Positions 20,068 through 29,283 of a stretch of 64,000 nucleotides of DNA are shown here, in pieces (the first letter of the stretch is position 1; the number at the start of each line of letters is the position of its first letter). The DNA is taken from contig JAUIKF010000009.1 in the NCBI GenBank assembly GCA_030430575.1, forward strand, positions 62,001 to 126,000, given 5' to 3'. Position numbers and translations under genes: made by a program. The notes under the pieces were generated by a model that was given only the letters and a program-made list of their open reading frames with translations, ran no database searches and was not told where the DNA came from. Origin of the DNA: Bacteroidia bacterium (GTDB lineage Bacteria > Bacteroidota > Bacteroidia > J057).

Positions 20068-20226
20068 ATCCCTGCTGATTTAGAATTCATAACCTCCCAA
20101 ACATGAGCTAAAAAACGACCTTTTCAGCTCAAAAATCCCCTTTTTCGCTTTTGTCAGAAAGGTTTTCGGGTTTCTCAGAATGGAAAAGCCGTAGTCTTGT
20201 GCTGTCGATTCAAACGAATTCTCAGC

Positions 20227-20799
20227 ATGAAAGGAACACATTTCCATACCTCAAAAACGATCTCTCATCAGCCTGATTTTATTCACGGATTTCATTCGTT
20301 TACGCTTATTCCCAATACTAAAAAAGTAGGCGTAAAGGCTGGGCGCCTTCTCTGGGTGTGGGTGTTTCTTCCGCTTTGTGTTTCCCATTTTGTATTCAGA
20401 GAACTATTGAGCCTGGAGTGGGAGGTGTATGTAATGATACAAATACCTGTATGTGTCATCCTGTTCAATACCTTTTATTTCTTCATCAGAAATCAACAGT
20501 CTTCCCAAAACCTTCAACTCTGTATTGAGCTGAATGAGCTGTGTATCAAATCTGAGCGGCAGGTTTTACACCGCCAATTGCTTGAACACCTGAAAATCCA
20601 ACAACTCTGTTGGGGAGAAGGAGAGCAAAACCAGCTCCCTGCTATTCGGATCACAGGAAAAAAATTTCCTGTCCTGGTCATAGGCTGCGCGACAGCAAGC
20701 CCCTGGCATAACATCCAGCAATCCATCGAATTTACCGACTACTGGCTGGACACAGTTTCCTGGAAGGAGCTCCAGACTTTGTTTTTCCCACTAGCCTAA
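20227..20799 (+). CDS. Small membrane protein of unknown function
   Basis: 190 residues from the ATG at 20227; a TTG 10 codons upstream is less likely. I do not recognise the family. Two hydrophobic segments (LLWVWVFLPLCVSHFVF and VYVMIQIPVCVILFNTFYFF) suggest an inner-membrane hairpin. A cytoplasmic region follows with a likely coiled coil (LNELCIKSERQVLHRQLLEHL) and a short C-terminal domain. The HYR gene at 20838 starts 38 bp downstream with no terminator between, so the two are probably co-transcribed. This would make it the only HYR transcription unit here with an extra membrane-protein cistron in front. A role in regulation or export of the next gene is possible but unsupported by any motif. 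Confidence 0.6.
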   Translation: MKGTHFHTSKTISHQPDFIHGFHSFTLIPNTKKVGVKAGRLLWVWVFLPLCVSHFVFRELLSLEWEVYVMIQIPVCVILFNTFYFFIRNQQSSQNLQLCIELNELCIKSERQVLHRQLLEHLKIQQLCWGEGEQNQLPAIRITGKKFPVLVIGCATASPWHNIQQSIEFTDYWLDTVSWKELQTLFFPLA

Positions 20800-20837
20800 C
20801 CAGATATTTTCCTAAAAAACAACTCACTAAAAGTATC

Positions 20838-23800
20838 ATGAAATCTACATTCTTAATTAGTGCCCTCCCTTTTAACCATTTTGCTCATAAATCACATCTC
20901 CTTTCTCAGAGTCTGGTAAGACTGAGCCTTCTGCTCTTCGTGTTTATGACGAGCATTTCCTTTCAACTGGAAGCCCAAACGACCCTGAAACCAAGTATGG
21001 AGATCACCCATAACTATGGAGATTCCGCCTGCCAAAATTTTGTTATTGGGGCATATGTACAATATGTTCGCCTCAAGGTACGAGGGGCAGATGGTGGCAA
21101 TACGGAAATCGTAGGGGGAGGCTGTAATGTGACTAAAAAGGGAGGTTCTGGCGCTACCATGGAGGTCGTTTTTACAGTAGATGGCAATACCAATACCCTT
21201 TCTCCTGGCGGAGAAATCCGAATAGTAGCGGGCGAACATGGACGCGGTGAATCCAGAGGCAATTGTACCAAATACGCCTACGGAAGTGGCGGTGGCAGTA
21301 GCGGCGCCATTTACAAGGCGCCAGGTGCTACGGAATGGGAGGCCCTGGTCGTAGCGGGAGCAGGCGGCGGTTCTAATTGTGACGGCCTTAAACCTCAGCA
21401 AAGAAGTAATGACGGAGAAGGTGGGGCAGATTCTTCCTCGCCTGGGAATGGGAATGGAGGCGCCGAGAAGAGATATGCTGGTGCTGACGCATCAGGTGGT
21501 GGGGGAGGCTATGTTTCAAATGGCGGAGGCGGAGCTCAAAGCCCCTTTAGTACCAATTATTCTGCGCCTCGGTGTAGGGCAGATGGGAGTCAGGCCGGAG
21601 GCGGGACCACGCCTCGTGAAGGTGGAAAAGGATTTTCCGGCGGAGGCTACGCGCGTAGCGGCGGTGGTGGCGGCGGCGGATATACAGGGGGAGATGGCGG
21701 AAATTTACGTTCAAATGGCTATGGCGGAACCAGTTTTATTACTTCAGATTATATCAAATGGGTCATGAAGGATCAGGGAGGTTCCACTGGAGGAGGAGCT
21801 GAACTCGATGGATCTGTCACCATAGAAGGGTGGCTTCTGACCTGGACCGGTGGGCATAATGATGATTGGAACAATCCGCTTAACTGGACGCCGCAGGTGC
21901 TGCCTACAAGTCAAACACCGGTTGTCATTGCACGCACGTTTCGAGACCCCGTGATTAAAAATACTTACGGTCCCAGAATCTGTCGCTATATGATCATAGA
22001 AGCCCATGCGACATTGACAATTAACGCTGGCGGAAAATTGGGAATTCCTGAGTCAGGCGATTTTGGGATCATGTGTTATGGAGATATCGTCAATAATGGA
22101 ACCCTTTCTATTGGAAGTGATTCTACCAGAGTTAAGAATAACGGAATTCACCTTAATACTACAGGAACCCTGACCAATAATGGCCTTATTGAAGTAGATA
22201 GTACCAAGTTTGGCGGTATTTATGTCGATGGACCTTCGGCAGTTTTTACCAATAATGCCTCAGGCTCCTTAAAAGCAGGACATAAAGCGCATGTCACTTT
22301 CGACGCACTGCTTGCAGACGGCAGCGGAACCATCATAAATTATGGCTCGATTGATATTAAAAATGGAGAAACAAGCGCGCTGCTAATTCTTAATGGAGGT
22401 TTGTTAGAAAACAAAGCGGGAGCTTCTATACATATTGAGCATTTCACGGCTATTACTACGACTAATTCTGCTTTTGGCGTTTCTTCAGATGCTTTTGTGA
22501 AAAATTGGGGAAATATCACAGTAGATGATTGCTACAGAGCGATGGGGATTTTTGCTGGAAGTTATTTTCATAATTATAGTACCGGATACATCGGATTGGG
22601 AACAAATACCGAAGTAATATTTGGACTAAAACTATGGTATACTTCACGCAATAACACCATCCTGATCAATGATGGAATGATCGAAGCCCTCAAGGTCAAT
22701 CCAGACAACGGACAAGCGGGAGTAGAATTTATTTCGGGGACTTTTACCAATAATGGGATCATGAGAATTGTCGAAGATTTTAAGATTTTCAGTGGAATGA
22801 AAGCTGCCACCAATGATACATGTGGTTATCTTGAAGTAACTGAGAAAATAACTATTGGTAGACCCTTTGTCAATAATGGCGTCCTAGTAACCAATAGGAA
22901 TGGTAGCCATGATATTGAGGGAACAAATAATGGGGTGATCAGTAATTTGAAAAATACAAATTTAGGGGATATTCAAAACAATAATAATGGGCACATTTTT
23001 AAGCCAAAAACAGGGACTTGTGAAATAGCAAATTTTGCAGCTATTGGCACATCTCCGATTCATGACATTGACGTATTTCTGTACACGGATTCAGCCCAGA
23101 CTCAGCATGCGGCTGCCTATGTAAGTAATCAAAACAGTCTTTTTCCACTGGACAGTTTTCCCTATCCTAATAGGTATGGAGAACTGTATGCAAGCGCTAC
23201 CAGTACCTCCAATAACTGTAGCCATATATTTCCTGTAAAGGTAAAAATAGAGGACACTACCCCTCCCAGATTTGATTTCTGTCCGTCAAGTCACACAAGG
23301 TATACCCTCCCAGGGGCATGTGGCGCGACAGTGAGTTATCAGGTGACGGCTACTGATATTTGTTCTCCTCCGACCCTTACCCAAACTTCCGGACTCGATA
23401 GGTATGCGGAATTTCCCGTAGGAACTACCTTCAATTCCTATGTGGCCGAAGATAGATTTGGGAATACTTCAGTATGCTCGTTTAGCGTAACCGTAGTGGA
23501 TACCACCCCGCCTGTACTTACCTGTCCTCAAAACATTGTTCAAAGCAATGATGGAGGCTATTGTGATGCGATCATCCATTATACCTTTCCCTCAGGTTCT
23601 GGCAGTTGTCCTGGCGAGAGTTTGAATCAAAATACAGGTCATATTTCTGGCGCTGCCTTCCCCAAAGGCGTGACCACCAATGAATTTACTGTCACCGATG
23701 CCAGTGGCAATACCGGAACCTGCTCATTCACCGTAACGATCAACGACGATGAAGCACCCGTGGCTAATTGTCCTTCCGACATGGTCGTTTCGACCGATCA

Positions 23801-26087
23801 GGGGCAATGTGATGCGCTCGTCACCTACAGTGTCCCTACCACTGACAATTGTCCAGGCGAGAGCCTGAACCGGGATGGGGGCCAGGCCTCAGGCACTGCC
23901 TTCCCCAAAGGTGTCACCACCAATAGCTTTACCGTCACCGACGCCAGTGGCAATACTTCGACCTGCTCATTCACCGTGACGGTGAATGATACCGAAGCTC
24001 CTGTCGTGAATTGCCCCGCCAATATCACCACCTCAAATGATCTCGACCTCTGTGAAGCTATAGTAAACTACACCGTCACTACAGGAGATAACTGCCCGGG
24101 CGAAAGCCTAAGCCAGACGGAAGGCCAGACCGCTGGCAGCAGTTTCCCTGTAGGGATTACTTCCAATAGCTTTACCGTCACTGACGCAAGTGGCAATACT
24201 GGCACTTGTTCCTTTACCGTGACGGTAAATGACACCCAAAACCCTGTCGTGAATTGCCCTGCCAATATCACCACCTCTAACGATCAGGACCTCTGCGAGG
24301 CCCTCGTGAACTACACCGTCACTACGGAGGATAACTGCCCAGGCGAAAGCCTCAGCCAGACGGCAGGCCAGACCGCTGGCAGCAGTTTCCCCGTAGGGGT
24401 GACTACTAATAGTTTTATGGTTACGGATGCCAGTGGCAATACAGCCAGCTGTTCTTTCACCGTGACCGTCGTAGACGATCAGAACCCCCAAATCACCTGC
24501 CCTGCCAATATTACGGTAAGTAATGACGCCAACAGCTGTGACGCTGTCGTGACCTACGCTGTGCCTGTAGGCACAGACAATTGTCCTGGTTCCATCACCA
24601 GCCAAACCGCAGGTTTGGGATCGGGAGTAGCTTTCCCTAGGGGCACCACCACTGAGACCTACCAGGTCGTGGACGGTCATGGCAATACCCATGCCTGCTC
24701 CTTCACCATCACGATCAACGACGTTGATCAGCCTGTTTTTTCCTGCCCCACCTCCAACGTCGTTCGCACGACCGACCTGGGCATGTGTGACCACCTGGCC
24801 GTAGGGCAGGACCTCGATCCTATAGTCTCAGACAATTGTTCCATTCAGTCATTGACCAATGACTACAACCAGTCCAGTAGTCTGGACGGAGCCGTTTTTG
24901 CCAAAGGCAAAACCCTCGTGACCTGGACAGCCACCGATCCTTCTGGAAACAGCACAGTCTGTGCTTATAACATCAAGATCAATGATAAGGAAGCACCGAT
25001 TTTTGACAATTGTCCTTCGGATACGACGATCACGATTCCTTTTGCTGCCGGCGGCGGCTACCACACCTGGGCGGCCCTGACGGCTACTGATAACTGCAAT
25101 AGCCCTGGTCAGTTGACCATCACGGGCTTTCCCCTCAGTGGTAGCTTCTTCTCCGTCGGTATGACGCCTGTCAACTGGACGGCGACGGACAAGCGGAATA
25201 ACACCCGTCATTGTGACTTCAACGTCACGGTAGTAGAGCAAGGTGCTCCTGCACCCAGCGGCTGGACCAATGGGGGGGCAGGCTCAAGTAACAACTGTGC
25301 GACGAATTATGATGCGACTACTGGCACCCTGAGCATCATTACTAGTGGCGGCAATATTCACGGTACAAGTGATGATTTTTGCGGCATCACAATTCCCAAT
25401 AGCGATCAAATCATTGATTTCCGCGCCCGGGTAATCCCTCCCGGGACTGGCTACTACGATCAGGCGGGCATCATGATGCGCCAGAGCCTGAGCGGCAACG
25501 CCGCTTGTGCAAGCATGTACCTGACCGGTACGAGCATTCCCATCATGGGCCTTCGCCCATCAGCAGGGAGTATGCCCCTGGGCATGCCAGGGACGGCCGT
25601 TTCGACGCCGTATTGGGTGCGCCTGTATCGCTACGGCGCCACGATTCAGGGCTATATCTCCGGTGATGGAGTCAACTGGACTTTGGTACAAAGTTATCCG
25701 AATGTGCTAAGCAGCCCGCTCTACCTGACTTTATTCGCCAAAACATCTGGAAGCCAAGGCACCGCCACGATCGATAGTATCTCGATCAATGGTACGGCAG
25801 CAAGAATGGGCCTGATGGCCGAAGAAACGGCCTTGTCTCTGGAGGCTTATCCCAACCCTTTCAGTGAAGACCTCTTTATCAAGGTCGCCAACGCCTTGCC
25901 AGGCGAGACCTACGATGTTCGCCTTTCGAACATGATGGGCCAGCGCGTCTACGGCTATAAGACAGGGGCTTCCGCAGCAGGCACCATCGACCAGCGCATC
26001 TCGCTTGAGCATCTGGCAGCAGGGACTTACCTGCTGGAGGTGAGTGCAGGCGTTCAGCGCAAAGCGCTGAAGGTGGTCAAACAATAA
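20838..26087 (+). CDS. Glycine-rich/beta-solenoid/HYR T9SS surface protein
   Basis: 1749 residues. A long N-terminus holds the signal segment (LSLLLFVFMTSISFQLEAQ). Order: glycine-rich domain (about 50-330), beta-solenoid-like region rich in NNGT/TNNG phrases (about 333-800), eight HYR repeats (about 805-1465), DUF1349 domain (about 1466-1658) and T9SS type-A sorting domain (1668-1749, ending LKVVKQ). The central HYR repeats are exactly 81 residues each, and two neighbours (24001-24243 and 24244-24486) are nearly identical, a sign of recent tandem duplication. Domain order matches the protein at 8458-13668. No direct-repeat promoter lies immediately upstream; expression probably comes from before 20227. 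A palindrome and terminator follow. Confidence 0.92.
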   Translation: MKSTFLISALPFNHFAHKSHLLSQSLVRLSLLLFVFMTSISFQLEAQTTLKPSMEITHNYGDSACQNFVIGAYVQYVRLKVRGADGGNTEIVGGGCNVTKKGGSGATMEVVFTVDGNTNTLSPGGEIRIVAGEHGRGESRGNCTKYAYGSGGGSSGAIYKAPGATEWEALVVAGAGGGSNCDGLKPQQRSNDGEGGADSSSPGNGNGGAEKRYAGADASGGGGGYVSNGGGGAQSPFSTNYSAPRCRADGSQAGGGTTPREGGKGFSGGGYARSGGGGGGGYTGGDGGNLRSNGYGGTSFITSDYIKWVMKDQGGSTGGGAELDGSVTIEGWLLTWTGGHNDDWNNPLNWTPQVLPTSQTPVVIARTFRDPVIKNTYGPRICRYMIIEAHATLTINAGGKLGIPESGDFGIMCYGDIVNNGTLSIGSDSTRVKNNGIHLNTTGTLTNNGLIEVDSTKFGGIYVDGPSAVFTNNASGSLKAGHKAHVTFDALLADGSGTIINYGSIDIKNGETSALLILNGGLLENKAGASIHIEHFTAITTTNSAFGVSSDAFVKNWGNITVDDCYRAMGIFAGSYFHNYSTGYIGLGTNTEVIFGLKLWYTSRNNTILINDGMIEALKVNPDNGQAGVEFISGTFTNNGIMRIVEDFKIFSGMKAATNDTCGYLEVTEKITIGRPFVNNGVLVTNRNGSHDIEGTNNGVISNLKNTNLGDIQNNNNGHIFKPKTGTCEIANFAAIGTSPIHDIDVFLYTDSAQTQHAAAYVSNQNSLFPLDSFPYPNRYGELYASATSTSNNCSHIFPVKVKIEDTTPPRFDFCPSSHTRYTLPGACGATVSYQVTATDICSPPTLTQTSGLDRYAEFPVGTTFNSYVAEDRFGNTSVCSFSVTVVDTTPPVLTCPQNIVQSNDGGYCDAIIHYTFPSGSGSCPGESLNQNTGHISGAAFPKGVTTNEFTVTDASGNTGTCSFTVTINDDEAPVANCPSDMVVSTDQGQCDALVTYSVPTTDNCPGESLNRDGGQASGTAFPKGVTTNSFTVTDASGNTSTCSFTVTVNDTEAPVVNCPANITTSNDLDLCEAIVNYTVTTGDNCPGESLSQTEGQTAGSSFPVGITSNSFTVTDASGNTGTCSFTVTVNDTQNPVVNCPANITTSNDQDLCEALVNYTVTTEDNCPGESLSQTAGQTAGSSFPVGVTTNSFMVTDASGNTASCSFTVTVVDDQNPQITCPANITVSNDANSCDAVVTYAVPVGTDNCPGSITSQTAGLGSGVAFPRGTTTETYQVVDGHGNTHACSFTITINDVDQPVFSCPTSNVVRTTDLGMCDHLAVGQDLDPIVSDNCSIQSLTNDYNQSSSLDGAVFAKGKTLVTWTATDPSGNSTVCAYNIKINDKEAPIFDNCPSDTTITIPFAAGGGYHTWAALTATDNCNSPGQLTITGFPLSGSFFSVGMTPVNWTATDKRNNTRHCDFNVTVVEQGAPAPSGWTNGGAGSSNNCATNYDATTGTLSIITSGGNIHGTSDDFCGITIPNSDQIIDFRARVIPPGTGYYDQAGIMMRQSLSGNAACASMYLTGTSIPIMGLRPSAGSMPLGMPGTAVSTPYWVRLYRYGATIQGYISGDGVNWTLVQSYPNVLSSPLYLTLFAKTSGSQGTATIDSISINGTAARMGLMAEETALSLEAYPNPFSEDLFIKVANALPGETYDVRLSNMMGQRVYGYKTGASAAGTIDQRISLEHLAAGTYLLEVSAGVQRKALKVVKQ
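24001..24486 (+). repeat. Tandem duplication of a 243-bp HYR unit
   Basis: Two consecutive 243-bp (81-codon) units start with CTGTCGTGAATTGCCC at 24001 and 24244 and encode near-identical HYR repeats (VVNCPANITTSND). Further units of the same length but lower identity lie upstream. Confidence 0.8.
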
Positions 26088-26100
26088 ATTGTTTGTATAT

Positions 26101-26135
26101 GCTGTAGAGGCGTTAGATTCCAACGCCTCTACAGC
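26101..26135. repeat. REP-like palindrome after the stop codon
   Basis: Arms GCTGTAGAGGCGTT (26101-26114) and AACGCCTCTACAGC (26122-26135) are perfect with a 7-bp loop, between the stop and the terminator. Confidence 0.8.
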
Positions 26136-26141
26136 CCGTTC

Positions 26142-26165
26142 AAAAACCGCCTTCGGGCGGTTTTT
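26142..26165 (+). terminator. Rho-independent terminator
   Basis: Stem AAAAACCGCC-TTCG-GGCGGTTTTT. Confidence 0.9.
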
Positions 26166-26180
26166 GTATTTATAGCCCTG

Positions 26181-26243
26181 AACAATAGTCCACTTTTTTG
26201 ATACAATAATGAGAAACCTTATTGGGTGAAGGCCTTTACTTTA
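26181..26243 (+). promoter_or_regulatory. LytTR-like direct-repeat promoter (weaker -7 box)
   Basis: AACAATAGT at 26181-26189 and TACAATAAT at 26202-26210 (period 21), then 25 bp, then TTACTTTA at 26236-26243, a partial match to TAnnTTTG. If this is the -7 box the transcript has a leader of roughly 140 bp, which holds a small hairpin (AGATCC-AC-GGATCT, 26347-26360). Confidence 0.6.
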
Positions 26244-26385
26244 TGGCGAAAAATACGAAGGGATCAATTCAGCTTCCCTTTTATGAGAAGTAAGTCAAAG
26301 AGAATAATTTACGATTTAGCTTAAAAAACGATATATTGAAACAAAAAGATCCACGGATCTCCTTACCATTAACCCATTTTACCCT

Positions 26386-28995
26386 ATGAATCTCATTAAA
26401 AGTTTCTTAGTAGTGATTATGTTGGCCGGTTTATGCATGGAAAGTTCTGCTGTCACATACCATGTGAAAACAAATGGCGACGATAGCAAGGATGGCACCA
26501 CCTGGAATAAAGCCTTCCAAACTCTCCAGAAAGCCCTTTCTGTGGCTGTCTTTGGGGATGAAATTTGGGTGGCCACAGGCACTTATTATCCAGATGAGGG
26601 ACCTGGTGTCGCCGATAATGATAGAACTGTCTGGTTCGAACTTATCCATGGAGTGGATGTATATGGAGGCTTTGCGGGAAATGAAAACAGTATTGCACAG
26701 CGTGATTGGAAAGCAAATGAAACCATTTTAAGTGGGGACCTGATGCAGAATGATGGTCCAAACTTTACCAATAATGCGGATAATACCCAAAGGATCGTCC
26801 GTGGAAACGGAAACAATGGCCCTTTTACGGTCACCTTTGATGGGTTTACTGTAACGGCAGGGAATGGAGGCATAGGCGTAGGAATGGATGCTTTTAAAAC
26901 GCCTGACCTTACGGTCAATAATTGCCTCTTTACCAGGAATAAAGCGAGTTTTGGCGGTGCAGGAGTCAGCGTCAATAATGGTTCAAATGTTACCTTTAAC
27001 GCTTGTGTTTTTAGTTTCAATAATGTTGGCTTCATTGGAGCAGGAGCGAATATCTCCAATTTTGCTACAGCGACCTTTAATGAATGTCTTTTTACAGCAA
27101 ATCAAAGCGGTTTTGGGGGAGGGGTAACTTTAGATGTATCTGAAGGTTATTTCTTCAATTGTATTTTTAAAGGAAATACTGCCAGCTTTTCAGGGGCAGC
27201 AGTAAGAATAACAAATGCCAGGCAGCTTCAAAATGGTGCTTCTGGCAATTTTATGAATTGTACTTTCGCAGGGAATAAAGGCCTTTTCACCGTTGATATC
27301 CAACCTCATTTAGGGGTAAGTTCAAATGTCACCAACAGTATCATGTGGGGGAATGAAAGCGCATTTATAGGGGTTCAAGCGATCAATACAGTCACGTACT
27401 CTCTGATCCAGGGAGGCTATCCCGGTGTGGGAAATATCAATGCTGCCCCGCTGTTTTTGCAGCCTCCCGACTTCAACCAGGCTCCAACTGACGTCGGAGA
27501 CGTGAGTCTCTTCCCCGCCAGCCCTGCCATTGACATGGCCACCAATACAGGAGCGCCCCTGACTGATTTTGTGGGCGCTACACGCCCGGTCAATTTTACG
27601 GGCACGCCTATGGCGATGACAGATATGGGAGCTTATGAATTCACCTTCCCGGAAGCTCGCTGTCAGGATGCCATTGTATTTCTGGATGAAACGGGAACGG
27701 CAACTGTCCTCCCCAGTGATGTAAATGACGGAAGTCTGGGCAGTGGAGGCCCTTTGGTGATGACCGTCGATGGAAATCCTGTCAAGACGTTTAGCTGTTT
27801 GGAGAGGGGCAAGAATACCGTGACTTTCATGATCATGGACCCTTTGGGAAATACTGACGCTTGCAATGCCACTGTGAGAGTGCGTGATAAGCTTGCACCA
27901 ACTTTTGCCCATTGTCCTGATGACACCACGATTGAGATTTTCTTTAATGCCACGACCAGCCCATATACCTGGCCTGATCTGGGCATTTCAGATAATTGCT
28001 ACAGGTTGAATCAATTGACAATCACAGGCTCACATCCGAGCGGATTTGTGTTTCCTCTTGGCACCACTACGGTGACATGGACAGCCACTGACCGAAAAAA
28101 TAATACAGGCACCTGCACCTTCGACGTGACCGTCGTGAAACCCAATGGCCCTGCCCCTCCCGGAGGCTGGACGCCTCAAACCATCGGAACAGGCATCAAT
28201 TCTCAAACGAATTGGGATGCGAATACAGGCACCCTGGACATCATGTCCAGCGGAGGGACCCTGGGCAATAATGCCGACAACCTCGCAGGCGTGGTACTCT
28301 CTACCTATGATGCCATCATCGATTTTAGGGCGCGGGTGACACCTCCTGGAGGAGGCTATTATGATCAGGCGGGCATTATGATGCGCCAGAGCCTGACAAG
28401 CAATAGCGGCCAGGCAAGTATGGGCTTGAGCGGAACAGGCGTTCCAACCATGAGTCTTCGAAGCACTACAGGTGCTTTCACCTTGAGCACTTCTGGAACA
28501 GCAGTAAGTACACCTTATTGGCTTAGGCTATATCGCTTTGGTGGAACCATTACCGGCTATGTCTCAGCTGATGGCACTAGCTGGACCACGGTGATGAGCT
28601 ATCCGAATATATTGACCAGTCCTCTCTATCTGACTTTCTTCTCCGTGACTAGTGGTGCTACTGGGACAGCTAGTTTTGACAATATTTCGATCAATGGATC
28701 TCCCTTGAGGGAAGCGAACCAAAGTATACTGCGCTCTGCCAAAATGGAAGTTATGGCAACTCCCAATCCTTTTTCTACCCAATTACAGCTAGAAATCCAT
28801 GGAATGACTCAAGGTCAATCCTGCGAAATACGTTTGATGAACCTCTTGTCCCAGGAGGTGTACAGGCAGGAGGCGGAAGCCTCCGCAGGAGTTATCTCCC
28901 AGCCAATCTCGCTGGGAGGGTTGCCAGCAGGTGCTTACCTGCTGGAAGTTCGCGCTGGGGACCAGCGAGAGGTGGTGAAGGTGGTGAAACAATAA
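26386..28995 (+). CDS. Beta-helix (choice-of-anchor Q type)/HYR T9SS surface protein
   Basis: 869 residues with signal peptide MNLIKSFLVVIMLAGLCMESS. The region at about 22-422 is a right-handed parallel beta-helix of the pectate-lyase-like/choice-of-anchor Q kind (YHVKTNGDDSKDGTTW, IWVATGTYYPDEG, NCLFTRNKASFGGAGVSV, MTDMGAYEF). Next come one divergent HYR-like repeat (about 424-502), one HYR (about 502-583), the DUF1349 domain (about 585-775) and a T9SS type-A sorting domain ending EVVKVVKQ. It is the shortest member of the family and lacks the otherwise shared SNVVR-type HYR of the C-terminal cassette. No polysaccharide-lyase catalytic residues were recognised, so an adhesive or structural role is more likely. 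It is sister to the next gene. Confidence 0.92.
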   Translation: MNLIKSFLVVIMLAGLCMESSAVTYHVKTNGDDSKDGTTWNKAFQTLQKALSVAVFGDEIWVATGTYYPDEGPGVADNDRTVWFELIHGVDVYGGFAGNENSIAQRDWKANETILSGDLMQNDGPNFTNNADNTQRIVRGNGNNGPFTVTFDGFTVTAGNGGIGVGMDAFKTPDLTVNNCLFTRNKASFGGAGVSVNNGSNVTFNACVFSFNNVGFIGAGANISNFATATFNECLFTANQSGFGGGVTLDVSEGYFFNCIFKGNTASFSGAAVRITNARQLQNGASGNFMNCTFAGNKGLFTVDIQPHLGVSSNVTNSIMWGNESAFIGVQAINTVTYSLIQGGYPGVGNINAAPLFLQPPDFNQAPTDVGDVSLFPASPAIDMATNTGAPLTDFVGATRPVNFTGTPMAMTDMGAYEFTFPEARCQDAIVFLDETGTATVLPSDVNDGSLGSGGPLVMTVDGNPVKTFSCLERGKNTVTFMIMDPLGNTDACNATVRVRDKLAPTFAHCPDDTTIEIFFNATTSPYTWPDLGISDNCYRLNQLTITGSHPSGFVFPLGTTTVTWTATDRKNNTGTCTFDVTVVKPNGPAPPGGWTPQTIGTGINSQTNWDANTGTLDIMSSGGTLGNNADNLAGVVLSTYDAIIDFRARVTPPGGGYYDQAGIMMRQSLTSNSGQASMGLSGTGVPTMSLRSTTGAFTLSTSGTAVSTPYWLRLYRFGGTITGYVSADGTSWTTVMSYPNILTSPLYLTFFSVTSGATGTASFDNISINGSPLREANQSILRSAKMEVMATPNPFSTQLQLEIHGMTQGQSCEIRLMNLLSQEVYRQEAEASAGVISQPISLGGLPAGAYLLEVRAGDQREVVKVVKQ

Positions 28996-29015
28996 GATTT
29001 TCTTTTATTGGTTTC

Positions 29016-29047
29016 CTGTAGGGGCACGATATATCGTGCCCCTACAG
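29016..29047. repeat. REP-like palindrome after the stop codon
   Basis: A perfect 32-bp palindrome with half-site CTGTAGGGGCACGATA, between the stop codon and the terminator. Confidence 0.85.
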
Positions 29048-29053
29048 AAAATT

Positions 29054-29077
29054 AAAAACCGCCCGAAGGCGGTTTTT
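29054..29077 (+). terminator. Rho-independent terminator
   Basis: Stem AAAAACCGCC-CGAA-GGCGGTTTTT. The symmetric A and T tracts would let it work in both directions. Confidence 0.88.
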
Positions 29078-29087
29078 AATTTCCCCA

Positions 29088-29150
29088 AACAATAGTCCAC
29101 CCTTTTTGAACAATAGTGAGAAAAGGGGTGCTAAAAATCCCCTAATTTTG
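29088..29150 (+). promoter_or_regulatory. LytTR-like direct-repeat promoter
   Basis: AACAATAGT at 29088-29096 and 29109-29117 (period 21), then 25 bp, then TAATTTTG at 29143-29150. The implied leader to the ATG at 29284 is about 130 bp. Confidence 0.77.
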
Positions 29151-29283
29151 ATCTGTCATCGTTGAAAACACCATTTTTCTACCTTGAGCGTGAAGCTATC
29201 CCTGTGTAAATCGGATAGAATTTTCGGCAATTGGTAATAAATGGCTTTTCCATCTTTAAAACACCCTATTTTTCTTCCCCATC

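Noticed and set aside
20105..20130. Small GAGCT/AGCTC inverted repeat after the HTCS remnant, checked as a terminator
   Set aside because: Only 5-bp arms, long loop and no T run.
23515..24486. Regular 243-bp repeats, checked as a possible CRISPR or satellite array
   Set aside because: They are in-frame 81-residue HYR units within one long coding sequence.
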